NCBI RefSeq assembly: GCF_018531195.1
Contig: NZ_JAHDYS010000012.1
Span: 62,001 to 126,000 of the forward strand
Length of the DNA stretch: 64,000 nucleotides
Direction: 5' to 3'
Source of the DNA: Pelotalea chapellei
GTDB lineage: Bacteria; Desulfobacterota; Desulfuromonadia; Geobacterales; Pseudopelobacteraceae
Below the pieces are notes generated by a model that ran no database searches, was not told the DNA's origin, and worked only from the letters and a program-made list of their open reading frames with translations. Within the stretch, counting starts at the first letter, position 1. Each line of letters begins with the position of its first letter. Below are positions 1 through 8,963 of the stretch, piece by piece. Position numbers and translations under genes: made by a program.

Positions 1-3000
1 ATCAACGATTGGATGATCAGAACTGAAACTATTGATCTGATCTGCACCCAGCCCAATCTGCAGAGTGTGGAACTCTACTCCGGGAACATCCCATAGCGGC
101 GCAAACATATGTAACGGGCAGGAACGTTTCCGATTAAGGACTTGGCTCTGTTTTGCAAACCAGACCAATCCGATCCTGAATTTGCGGGATTGCCCGATAC
201 GCTGGCGCCAGGCTTCAACATCCGCCGACGATGGGGACAGGTAGGAAGACTGGGCGGGAATGGTCTCCACGATTGTTCCGAAAACCAGCGGCAGAGACAT
301 CATTGGCAGGTGGCAATCAAAATGCGGAAGCGGTTCACCGGCAACAATTACAGCAGCTACACCGGAGACAGATTCCAGCAGCCGTTTCAAAGCCGGCACC
401 TGGCATTCGACAATGACCTTGCCGCCACGTTGTGCAACCAGCGGGACATAGCGCACAAACTGAATGCTATCGCCGAAACCCTGCTCAGCGTGCAGCAGGA
501 TCGTCCTACCATTCAGTTCCGAGCCATCCCAACGGGGCTGCTCGAATCCCCGCTCCGGCACCGGGTTTGTCTTCCTGAAGCGCCACTCGAACTCCTTCCA
601 ACCTTCGCCATAGTAGCCGCCGGCGAGAAGCGCGGCAGCCAGATTCCAATGTCCTTCAGCATAATCGGGCTGTAAATCAACTAGGTGGCGAAGCGTGGCC
701 GTTGCTTTGCTCAGCTCCCCCTGCGCAATCAATGCCACGCCAAGGTTGTTGAGCATGGTGGACTGGTCTGGAAGCAACGCCAATGCCTGGCGATAGCACG
801 ACTCCGCTTCCTCCAGTCTGTCCAGGCTGTGGAATGCGGTCCCGAGCAGGTTCCAGCCGGTCACCCAATCCTTGTCTCGGTCCAGAGCAACGCTATAGGC
901 GGTGATGGCTTCCTCGAACTTCTCCTCAGCCTGATACGTTTCGGCAATTCCCTGAATCGCTTCCAGGCACAAGCCATCGATCGCCAGGGCCTGCTCAAAG
1001 TACCTGCGTGCTTCATCGTACATCTTCTTTTCTCTGGCGATCTCCCCTTGGCAGAGAAGGGCGGGTAGAAAGTCAGGCTTAAGCTCAAGCGAGCGTTTGT
1101 AACAGGCACTTGCCTGATCGAGCTTACCCCATGAGCGGTAAGCATTGCCCATATTGAACAGGGCTTGAAGAAAATCTGGCTGGTGCAGCAGCGCTAGACG
1201 ATAACACTCAATGGCTTCATCGAATCTGGACAGGGCATCAAGGGCCGCACCCCGGTTGCAGTAAGCATCCACATATCCCGGCTCCAGTGCCGCAGCATGG
1301 GAAAATACCAATTCTGCCCTGGCAGGCTCACCTTTTCCCATCATCGAGATCCCAAGCTGGTTATGGAAGGCGGGATTTTCGAGCTGCTGTGCAAGCTCCT
1401 GCCGCACCCTGGCGATCACCCCGGCCCAGTCATCCGGAGCTGTCTGACGGAAAAGCCTCATCGATGGATACCAGGGAGAATCGTCCCTCTCCAGAAGCCA
1501 GCGCCAGTCCGCTGCAAAGTAAAGCAGGGTCCATACAGGCTTCCCGATGGCCCCGGCCAGATGGGTTACAGAGGTGCAGACGCTGATGACCAGGTCGAGA
1601 TTCTCGATAAAAGCTGCTGTGTCGGCAAAATCATGAATGCGATCGGTGAGTTCGATCACCTTCATGCTATCGGGCAGGAGTGCGATCTGCTCCGAACCTT
1701 CGCCGATCTGAAGGCTATAGAGGGTTACCCCCTCCAGTTCCGCCAATGGCTGAAAACCCGCCAGGGGGCATGACCGGTTCGGATTATCCCTGTTTTCCGA
1801 TGACCCCTGCCAGGCAAGTCCGATGCGGAAATTACCGTCGACAGGCAACTCCCGGCGCCACAGCGCAACCTTGTGAGGATCGGGCCGCAGATAGGGGGTC
1901 GGGGGGATCGTTTCCAGAGTTGTCCCCAGCACATGTGGCAGGCTCATGGCAGGAATCTGGAGGTCAAAAGCAGGCAGCGGCCCGTTTTGGTCAACCACCT
2001 GGCTCACACCCTCGACGGTTGCAAGCAGTGACAGTAGTTCCGGCACTGCGCGGACAATTATCCTTCCCCCCCTGGCTGCCGCCATGGAGGCGAACCTGGC
2101 GAACTGGATCATATCGCCCCGTCCCTGCTCCATCTGGATCAGCAGGGTCCTGCCTTCCAATGGTGAGCCATCCCATAACGGACGCCCCAGGTCCGGAATC
2201 TTGGCAAGGAATGCCTTGGCTTGCCAGCGCCATTCATACTCCGCCCATCCTTCGGGGTATTCCCCGTGCAGAAGCAGGAGCATGCCGAGCAGCCAGTGGG
2301 CATCGGCATGGGCCGAATCGCACCGGACAAGTGCACGAGCAGTTTCCACCGCCTCCCGGGAATTGCCGGATTGAAACAGCGCATTGGCCAGATTGTAGAG
2401 GGCCTTGGCAAAAAAGGGATCCTCGGTTACGGCAGCCCTGTAGTGGAAAACAGCCTCTTGGGGACGGCCCTGCATCTGCAACACCACCCCCAGGCTGTGC
2501 TGGGGATCAGGCAGGTCGGGGGCAAGTTCGACAATCCGGCGGAAACAACGTTCAGCCCCCACCAAATCAGCACCTTCCTTGAGTCTGCAGCCCAGGAGGT
2601 ACAGGGATTCGATATCATCGTCCCCCTGGCCAATCTCCTTCTCTCTCAGCCACAGCTCAAGCGCACTCCTGACGCGGGATATCGCACCGGTCCAGTCATT
2701 GTGGTGCTCTTGCCAAAATACCCGCACTCCCGGATACCATGGGGAATCATTTCTCCCCACAAGCCACCGCCAGTCATATACATGAGGCAGGATGACCCAG
2801 ACCTGCTTTCCCATTGCCCCGGCCAGATGAGTCACTGCTGTATCAACGCCGATGACAAGATCAAGGTTGGCGATAAAAGCGGCAGTATCGGACAAATCTT
2901 TCAAACGGCTGGTTTCGTCAATCAGCTCATTGCCGGCCGCAAAGGAAGCGATTTCTTCTGATCCTGCACCAAGTTGCAGACTAAAGAAGCGCGCTCCTGA

Positions 3001-4038
3001 AATATCTGCAAGTGGAGAGAATAGAGGCAACGAACATGAACGCAGTTTGTCTATTGGGTTTCTGGGGTTACCTCGCCATACAATTCCTATGCGGTGACCG
3101 GTCCAAGGAGAGAGAATTTGCTTCCATTCCTCCACTTTCGCCTGGTTTGGGATGATATAAGTACATTGACTCGGAATCGAATCTATTGTTGTTCCAAAAA
3201 AATGAGGAAGGCTCATTAACTGGATATAAACATCGGTCAGAGGCGGATGCAGAGACTTTGGAACGATTTGGGTCACTCCCGGGAAACCTTCGAACAGTGG
3301 GACAAGCGGCGGATCAACTTCGAAAATCACCTTGCCGCCCCGCTTGGCCACCAACGGAATATACCGGGAGAACTGGATCACATCACCCATCCCCTGTTCG
3401 CCAAGGATCAGGATGCTTCTGCCTTGCAGGGGAGAGCCATCCCAGCGCGGTTGGGAATATGTCCTTTCATCTATCTTTAAGGCTTTCATGCCGAGACGCG
3501 CCTCGAAATTGGCAAAACCGGCCCGATAGTCTCCTGTACGGAGCTGCAAATAGCCGAGGTTGTAGGTCGCCTCTACATTTTCCGGATCTATGGCGATCAT
3601 TTTCCGGCAGCAATCAAATGCCATCGCAGTCTTTCCCTGCTGAACCAGGGCACCGCCGAGATCGAGAAGGATCTCGATGGACTGGGGGGACAACTCGTGG
3701 GCCTTCTGCAGATAAGCTTCCGCTTCTGGGAATGACCCTCGTTTTAGCAGATGGTCTCCGATCATAAACAGGATGGCTGAATTGTCGGGGTTCAGCAGCA
3801 GGGCCTGCCGGTATGCAGTCAGCGCTTCGGCATGTTGGCCGGCAGCGTCATGGGCCCGTCCCAGATTGAACCAGATGGCAGGGTCGTCGGGGAATTGCAC
3901 AAGGAGGTCGGCAAACTGGGCTACGGCCCCACTGGGGTTGGTATCAATCATGTTCAAGGCGGCCTGAAAACGGCGCTCCAGTCCATCGCCGCAATCCTCG
4001 ACCGGATTTGCGAGCTGTTCAGATAATGAGACCGCCAT
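1..4038 (-). CDS. Giant TPR / GT9-like glycosyltransferase with three tandem modules (C-terminus outside window)
   Basis: The frame is open from the ATG at 4038 to base 1, so about 1,346 codons are visible and the C-terminus is missing. I read three copies of one two-part module: tetratricopeptide repeats followed by a GT-B domain like glycosyltransferase family 9 (heptosyltransferase fold). TPRs lie at about residues 30-165, 480-590 and 890-1140. GT-like halves start near 195, 615 and 1165, each opening with a W-D-G-S motif and then EQGxGDxIQF. Modules 1 and 2 end with HLAGAxGKxxW and DWRWLxxRxDSPWYP; the third runs off the edge. Module 1 has VDTAVTHLAGA, but module 2 has VCTSVTHLAGA, losing the Asp. 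The ATG directly follows the TAG of the upstream gene, with GAGGTGG as ribosome site, so translation is probably coupled. A single-module paralogue lies at 30433-31809. Donor and acceptor are unknown; TPRs usually bind protein, which suggests a protein acceptor. Confidence 0.85.
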   Translation of the reverse strand, partial: MAVSLSEQLANPVEDCGDGLERRFQAALNMIDTNPSGAVAQFADLLVQFPDDPAIWFNLGRAHDAAGQHAEALTAYRQALLLNPDNSAILFMIGDHLLKRGSFPEAEAYLQKAHELSPQSIEILLDLGGALVQQGKTAMAFDCCRKMIAIDPENVEATYNLGYLQLRTGDYRAGFANFEARLGMKALKIDERTYSQPRWDGSPLQGRSILILGEQGMGDVIQFSRYIPLVAKRGGKVIFEVDPPLVPLFEGFPGVTQIVPKSLHPPLTDVYIQLMSLPHFFGTTIDSIPSQCTYIIPNQAKVEEWKQILSPWTGHRIGIVWRGNPRNPIDKLRSCSLPLFSPLADISGARFFSLQLGAGSEEIASFAAGNELIDETSRLKDLSDTAAFIANLDLVIGVDTAVTHLAGAMGKQVWVILPHVYDWRWLVGRNDSPWYPGVRVFWQEHHNDWTGAISRVRSALELWLREKEIGQGDDDIESLYLLGCRLKEGADLVGAERCFRRIVELAPDLPDPQHSLGVVLQMQGRPQEAVFHYRAAVTEDPFFAKALYNLANALFQSGNSREAVETARALVRCDSAHADAHWLLGMLLLLHGEYPEGWAEYEWRWQAKAFLAKIPDLGRPLWDGSPLEGRTLLIQMEQGRGDMIQFARFASMAAARGGRIIVRAVPELLSLLATVEGVSQVVDQNGPLPAFDLQIPAMSLPHVLGTTLETIPPTPYLRPDPHKVALWRRELPVDGNFRIGLAWQGSSENRDNPNRSCPLAGFQPLAELEGVTLYSLQIGEGSEQIALLPDSMKVIELTDRIHDFADTAAFIENLDLVISVCTSVTHLAGAIGKPVWTLLYFAADWRWLLERDDSPWYPSMRLFRQTAPDDWAGVIARVRQELAQQLENPAFHNQLGISMMGKGEPARAELVFSHAAALEPGYVDAYCNRGAALDALSRFDEAIECYRLALLHQPDFLQALFNMGNAYRSWGKLDQASACYKRSLELKPDFLPALLCQGEIAREKKMYDEARRYFEQALAIDGLCLEAIQGIAETYQAEEKFEEAITAYSVALDRDKDWVTGWNLLGTAFHSLDRLEEAESCYRQALALLPDQSTMLNNLGVALIAQGELSKATATLRHLVDLQPDYAEGHWNLAAALLAGGYYGEGWKEFEWRFRKTNPVPERGFEQPRWDGSELNGRTILLHAEQGFGDSIQFVRYVPLVAQRGGKVIVECQVPALKRLLESVSGVAAVIVAGEPLPHFDCHLPMMSLPLVFGTIVETIPAQSSYLSPSSADVEAWRQRIGQSRKFRIGLVWFAKQSQVLNRKRSCPLHMFAPLWDVPGVEFHTLQIGLGADQINSFSSDHPIVD

Positions 4039-7000
4039 CTAGATCCCACCTCGTGAGCAGGGGTGCGGCCCGGTTGTAGCGGATCTCAGCATTCTCCGGC
4101 AATCGATCAGGAAGCGTTCCAGGGCGCTGATGCACTCTCTGTCCCGGTAGATCCTGTGCTTGTTGCGGGAAATCCGATCCGAAACCTCGGCCCGCCATTG
4201 GGGATCCAGGGCCAGCCTTGCCGCAATGGCAACATACTCCTCCGGGTTTGCGGCAATAGTTTCCTCGGTACCCATCATTTTGAGGACAGCATAGGCGTGC
4301 CTCCCCCGCATGAAGCGGCCGGGAAAGGTAACTATCGGCTTGTTGAACGGCAACGACTCAAAAACGGTGTTGCACCCCGACCATTCTATGCTGTCGAGAA
4401 AGATATCTGCCCGGGCATTGAGCGCGGAAAAAGCTGCCTCGTCAAGCTGCGGCACAACAGTGACGTGATCGGTGGCGCGCAATCCCCGGGACTGGAAGGC
4501 CAAATCAAGACGGTACAGGAATTTGTCCGTCAGCTCGGCGACTGGGCTGGCAATGAACACGAAACGGGCAGCCTTGACCTGTGCGGCTATTGCCGGGAAA
4601 ACCGAGTCGTATGCGGGGAGATATTTGAGAAGATTCTGGCAGCAGAGGAAAACAATGTCACCCTGTGCGAGCCCCGGGAGGATGAGTTTTGATGAAGTCC
4701 GGGCAACCGCTTCAGGGGGGTCGTACCATATGGACAGGTTGGGAAGTCTGACCAGTTTCTCCGAATAGTGCCCCTCCCCATCCTCCGGCTCCATCAAGCC
4801 GCTGCTGAGATAGTAGTCAACGGTCGGCATTCCGGTGGTCACCGGATGCCCCCATGAGGCGCACTGCACCGGTGCCAGCCTCAGGGCCGCCAATTTCAAG
4901 GTATTGGTGTCCATGCCGATTCCCGGATAGATCAGCGCATCGCAGCACTGCTCATGAATTGCCGCCGCGAGCGCTTCCACGTCACTGTTCTGGATGAAGG
5001 AGTCGGCCAGGGAACGGGCTGATTCAGTTGCTGTATCGCTGATTTCTCCGCTGTGGAAACAGTGGATCGAGAACAGCTCCCGGTCAAGCTGCTCCAGCCA
5101 CCCCTTGATGGGGATCTTCCAGTTGGAATGGTTGTGGAAATAATGGGACACTATGCCGATCCGTATCTTGCCGCCGGCGGGTCGCCCTGGTAGCGGCCGG
5201 GTAAGTTCCGGATACTTCGCGGCCATTATGGAGCAGACCCAGGCCCCGTATTTCTGCTGCAGATCCTTGACATCGCCGCCGAGGTAGGGCAGGAAAAACG
5301 GCGCCAGCGCGCCGATGCCATCAACGGCATTATTGACCTGGTCGGCAGTCTCAAGGAGGGTGCAGCGTATGAGTTCGCCAAGCTCATCGGCATAGCCATT
5401 CAGTATGGACAGCGCTTCGGCCTCATCCATGCAAACCGTGAAGGACGACATGCAGCATAGCACCCGGGCATATATGTGCGATGGGTCAAGCTCAACAGCG
5501 CGCAGAAGGTACGAGCGCGCCTCCTTCCAACGCCCCAACTCACGGCAAATAAATCCCATCAGGTAGTATCCGAAAGCAAAATCAGTAGTTACCTGAATGA
5601 GGCGTTCCACATGGCTGGCCGCTTCCCCATGACGCTTCATCAACAGCAGGACATGTGACAACCTGAGCAGACATTCCGGATTGTCAGGCTCTTGCGCGAG
5701 GGCCAGTCTATAGGCATCGACCGCGTCATCAAGCTTCTTTTGCCTGACCAGATCCTCAGCCTGTTCAACAAGCTGGCCTACACCATGGGACGGTTCAGAT
5801 AAAGGCTCGCCTGTACCGGGAGTACTGTCGGCTGTATTTGCAGGGGAGGATTGCACTCCCAGCCCCAAGGTCTGTTGCAGTTTCATATATTCGTTGAGAA
5901 GCCCGAGATAAATGGCAGGGTGAACGCAGTCAAGCAGCAGGCTGCCGCAATCAGGAACATAACCACGGCTTACAAGGGCATCATGCAGGGGATGCGCTGG
6001 TTTCACGTAGACAAACGTATTCTGCCGATAACAGGGTTCAATCCTGTCATCATTCCAGAATACGGGGCGGAAAAGGTCGAACAGCACATACCCGCGGGAA
6101 AAAAACTTCTCTGCCCAGAAACTGTGGGGCCTGGTGTTGATGTGGTTGACCCCGGGCTGACCGCTGAAAGCTGCGCCGAACAGCACCACATCGGACAGGC
6201 TGGTTAGCGATTCCACGAAATCGTCTGACGATTCCGGCTGCAGGTGTTCAGCCACTTCCAGAGAAATGGCCAGATCAAAGCGGTCGCTCAGCACCAGCCG
6301 CTTTTCCAGATTGGCACGGTGGAATTCGATCCTCGGGTCGATCATCAGTTCTGCAGAGTTCCAGTCACCGTCGACACCGACAGCGCGCTTTACCCCCATG
6401 TCAAGGCAGGTTGCCAGCCAGGTGCCCCGTCCGCACCCGACGTCGACTGCGCTCCCCGGAACGCCCCAAAGCGAGAACAGGTGATACAGAAATACCTGGG
6501 CCGACTGCAGGCTACCGACAATCTGGCTGTTGTAAAAATCCTGGTCGTACATGGCGTCCCCCTCGTTGATAGCGCACGTTTCGGAAGCGCCGGCCGGAAG
6601 ATCGCACCCCTCCCCCGAGCCTCCTGACGAGAAGAGTGCAACCAGGTCAGCATTTATGTCATGGCTGCAGAAATCGGCATAACGTTCTGAAGGAATCAGG
6701 GTGCCGTGGTAATAGATCTCCATGCCATAGGAATGGATCAGGTTCAGCAGATCGACAGGCTGATAGCCGGCCATCTTGGTCAGTTTTGGGTCGAACTCGA
6801 ACTCAATGATCAGTTTCCGGTGGGGGCGGCATGCCGCAATGAACATTCTGGCACCGGTGAAGACCGCCATCTCGTACCCCTGGACATCCACCTTCATCAG
6901 GCGGGCATCTCCAGGGGGAAAATGCTGAACTTCCGTTTCCGCCCAGTGATCGATGGTCTCGGTCGGAACCTGGAGCCGGGATACATGGGGGCTCATCACG

Positions 7001-8268
7001 TTGGCGTTGGCGACCTCTTCGCCGAAAGAGGAATTGTCAGCCCTCCCCACCGGGACATACAGGTGGGTTGTGCCAACATGGGAGGAGACCGCGCTCCCGA
7101 TCAGGGTCACGGTCTCGAACCCGTTCCTGGCAACGGTCTGTTTCATGGCCTCCAGATTGCCCGGAACCGGCTCGAAGGCGACCACCCGTCGCTTGAGCGA
7201 TGCAACGGGAAACGCTGACAGCCCGATGTTTGCGCCGACATCGATCATGTAATCGTTTGGTCCGCTTCTCTTCATGAACCCGCTGTATTTCTCAAAGTAA
7301 TCACCTATCCTGTGGACTCCTGCCCCCAGGTGGTCCAGGTGGGCATGGTTTCCCTGAATCAGCGCCAGGAAATAGGAGGGATTTCCGGCCACTTCGACCC
7401 AGCTGATGTCGCGGTTCTGCTGAGGGGCGGCATGTCCCTTGTGCTGGAACGAGGGATCGGCGAAATGGATGTTCGCCGCACATCCACCAAAGAACCAGGC
7501 CACCTCGGAGTAGGTGGAGAGCGCAGTCAGCACCAGATCCGATGCACGGGAAAGCACCAGCAGCTCGGCGATGTCGTCCAGCATCTCATCACGGGTGTTT
7601 TGCTGCCATGGCTTGGGTGCTCTCTGGCCGGACGGCATAGTTATCAGCTCTCTGTCAAGTGCCTGTGAGAGGCTGCTGATGAAGGTGGGATCATCGCTGG
7701 AGACCACCATGTTCTGCTGCTGAAAGGGGACGCATGCTCTGGCAAAATCATCGAAGCAGAACCACTTCTGTCGTCTCTCCGGTTCGTCCACCCAGGTCCG
7801 GGCGTGGACCCCGACGAAAGGTCCTGGAATCCGCTCCAGAATTGCCTCGACGCGCTCCGTTATCTCCGGGGTGAACCTGAGCTGCGCAAACCGGGCGCGC
7901 ATGGCCATCAGAATCGGCTGGGGTATCCGCAGGTATTCGAAATCGATGGTTCTTGACTCACTGTCGCCGGGAAAATCGATCCCTTTGTAGCCGGTCGAAC
8001 AGTCGGAGAAGTGCAGGGGGAGCAGACTGCGAAGTTCTGCGGGGAGTTCGAAGCGCCAGGTATTGAGCAGGGGGGAGTCCGCCGGAATATGGTCGATCTC
8101 CCGCCAGGTGTCGGCAAAGATATCACCAAAGCTGAGGCCGCAGAAATTTTCCGATGGCCAGTAGACCCGGTACTCCTCGTCCAGCAACGAAGCGCTGACA
8201 AGGCTTTTCAATCTGTTGGCAAAGCCGCTGTTGGGCCAGACAATCAGTCTGCCGCTATCAACGCGCAT
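4039..8268 (-). CDS. Five-domain fusion: fucosyltransferase-like, FkbM methyltransferase, class I methyltransferase, TPR, GT41/OGT-like
   Basis: The protein has 1,409 residues. Residues 1-285 resemble the NodZ/FUT8-type fucosyltransferase fold, with a VHARTW segment at 154-159 where that family has its donor-binding His/Arg motif. Residues 320-540 are an FkbM-family methyltransferase (DVGANIG at 343, KVDVQGYE at 459). Residues 573-770 are a second class I methyltransferase (DVGCGRGTW at 609, then a VAEHL motif). Residues 840-960 are TPRs. Residues 1030-1390 match the SPINDLY/O-GlcNAc transferase (GT41) C-terminal region, starting at RIGIVSHYFHNH. The architecture suggests one polypeptide that adds sugars and O-methylates them. 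The start overlaps the FkbM gene upstream by 11 bases and the stop abuts the next ATG. The fucosyltransferase call is the weakest; the methyltransferase and GT41 calls are firm. Confidence 0.85.
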   Translation of the reverse strand: MRVDSGRLIVWPNSGFANRLKSLVSASLLDEEYRVYWPSENFCGLSFGDIFADTWREIDHIPADSPLLNTWRFELPAELRSLLPLHFSDCSTGYKGIDFPGDSESRTIDFEYLRIPQPILMAMRARFAQLRFTPEITERVEAILERIPGPFVGVHARTWVDEPERRQKWFCFDDFARACVPFQQQNMVVSSDDPTFISSLSQALDRELITMPSGQRAPKPWQQNTRDEMLDDIAELLVLSRASDLVLTALSTYSEVAWFFGGCAANIHFADPSFQHKGHAAPQQNRDISWVEVAGNPSYFLALIQGNHAHLDHLGAGVHRIGDYFEKYSGFMKRSGPNDYMIDVGANIGLSAFPVASLKRRVVAFEPVPGNLEAMKQTVARNGFETVTLIGSAVSSHVGTTHLYVPVGRADNSSFGEEVANANVMSPHVSRLQVPTETIDHWAETEVQHFPPGDARLMKVDVQGYEMAVFTGARMFIAACRPHRKLIIEFEFDPKLTKMAGYQPVDLLNLIHSYGMEIYYHGTLIPSERYADFCSHDINADLVALFSSGGSGEGCDLPAGASETCAINEGDAMYDQDFYNSQIVGSLQSAQVFLYHLFSLWGVPGSAVDVGCGRGTWLATCLDMGVKRAVGVDGDWNSAELMIDPRIEFHRANLEKRLVLSDRFDLAISLEVAEHLQPESSDDFVESLTSLSDVVLFGAAFSGQPGVNHINTRPHSFWAEKFFSRGYVLFDLFRPVFWNDDRIEPCYRQNTFVYVKPAHPLHDALVSRGYVPDCGSLLLDCVHPAIYLGLLNEYMKLQQTLGLGVQSSPANTADSTPGTGEPLSEPSHGVGQLVEQAEDLVRQKKLDDAVDAYRLALAQEPDNPECLLRLSHVLLLMKRHGEAASHVERLIQVTTDFAFGYYLMGFICRELGRWKEARSYLLRAVELDPSHIYARVLCCMSSFTVCMDEAEALSILNGYADELGELIRCTLLETADQVNNAVDGIGALAPFFLPYLGGDVKDLQQKYGAWVCSIMAAKYPELTRPLPGRPAGGKIRIGIVSHYFHNHSNWKIPIKGWLEQLDRELFSIHCFHSGEISDTATESARSLADSFIQNSDVEALAAAIHEQCCDALIYPGIGMDTNTLKLAALRLAPVQCASWGHPVTTGMPTVDYYLSSGLMEPEDGEGHYSEKLVRLPNLSIWYDPPEAVARTSSKLILPGLAQGDIVFLCCQNLLKYLPAYDSVFPAIAAQVKAARFVFIASPVAELTDKFLYRLDLAFQSRGLRATDHVTVVPQLDEAAFSALNARADIFLDSIEWSGCNTVFESLPFNKPIVTFPGRFMRGRHAYAVLKMMGTEETIAANPEEYVAIAARLALDPQWRAEVSDRISRNKHRIYRDRECISALERFLIDCRRMLRSATTGPHPCSRGGI

Positions 8269-8905
8269 AGATGTCCCCCCACAATTCGGGGGATTGGGAA
8301 AGTGTCAGCGCCTCGACCACCTCGTAATAGGGAACCCATTCCGGCCACTGGAAATCCGGCTGATCACCCAGCGATACATTGAATTGGCGATACCCCAGAC
8401 GGATCAGCATCTCCAGCACTTCCATCGAGTGGTCACGGTACTCCGCCGTGAATTCATAGGATAGCACGCCGATTTTCGAGGAAAGTCCCTTTACCACCTC
8501 GCGCTCGAAGCCCTCGACGTCGATCTTGCAGAACCGCGGGATACCGAACTCGGCCACGAGATCGTCCAGGGTGGTGATCTGCACCTCGATCTGCTGGTCC
8601 CAGACCATGTCCTTGAACCGGCCAACCTTCCAGTGTTCGGCAAAGGTGCTCAGAATGTCGGCCTGGCTCGATACGCTCATGCTGGAGCGACCGCGCAACG
8701 ATCCCAGACCTTTTTCGATCACGGTGACCCGGGAATTACCCGCAAAGCGCTGGCGAAGGACTGCAGCCAGATGGGGTTGAGGTTCGATGCAGACAACCCG
8801 TGCGCCTGCGGCCAGAAAGGCCTCAGCCATATTACCCCTGTTGGCTCCAACATCAAAGACAAGATCTCCCGGAGCAAGTGTGTTTACGACTGTGTGCGGT
8901 GTCAT
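8258..8905 (-). CDS. FkbM family SAM-dependent methyltransferase
   Basis: The 215-residue protein is a stand-alone FkbM-type methyltransferase, a family that O-methylates sugars and other small acceptors using S-adenosylmethionine. Motif I is VFDVGANRGN near residue 17, followed by the acidic loop VCIEPQP. The family hallmark KIDVEGFE lies near residue 128. Length is normal for the family. The ATG at 8905 is preceded by AAGGA at good spacing. The gene overlaps the start of the five-domain fusion downstream by 11 bases, and that fusion carries its own FkbM domain. The two may methylate different positions of the same glycan; this is inference. Confidence 0.85.
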   Translation of the reverse strand: MTPHTVVNTLAPGDLVFDVGANRGNMAEAFLAAGARVVCIEPQPHLAAVLRQRFAGNSRVTVIEKGLGSLRGRSSMSVSSQADILSTFAEHWKVGRFKDMVWDQQIEVQITTLDDLVAEFGIPRFCKIDVEGFEREVVKGLSSKIGVLSYEFTAEYRDHSMEVLEMLIRLGYRQFNVSLGDQPDFQWPEWVPYYEVVEALTLSQSPELWGDIYAR

Positions 8906-8963
8906 GAAAATCCTTATGAAGTAATAGCTGCAGACGGGAGGGAATCAGGTCGCTGCTCAGGTC

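Noticed and set aside
142-4026. Plus-strand frames across the first 4 kb
   Set aside because: The minus strand holds one continuous, clearly homologous frame that leaves the window at base 1; the plus-strand frames are shadows.
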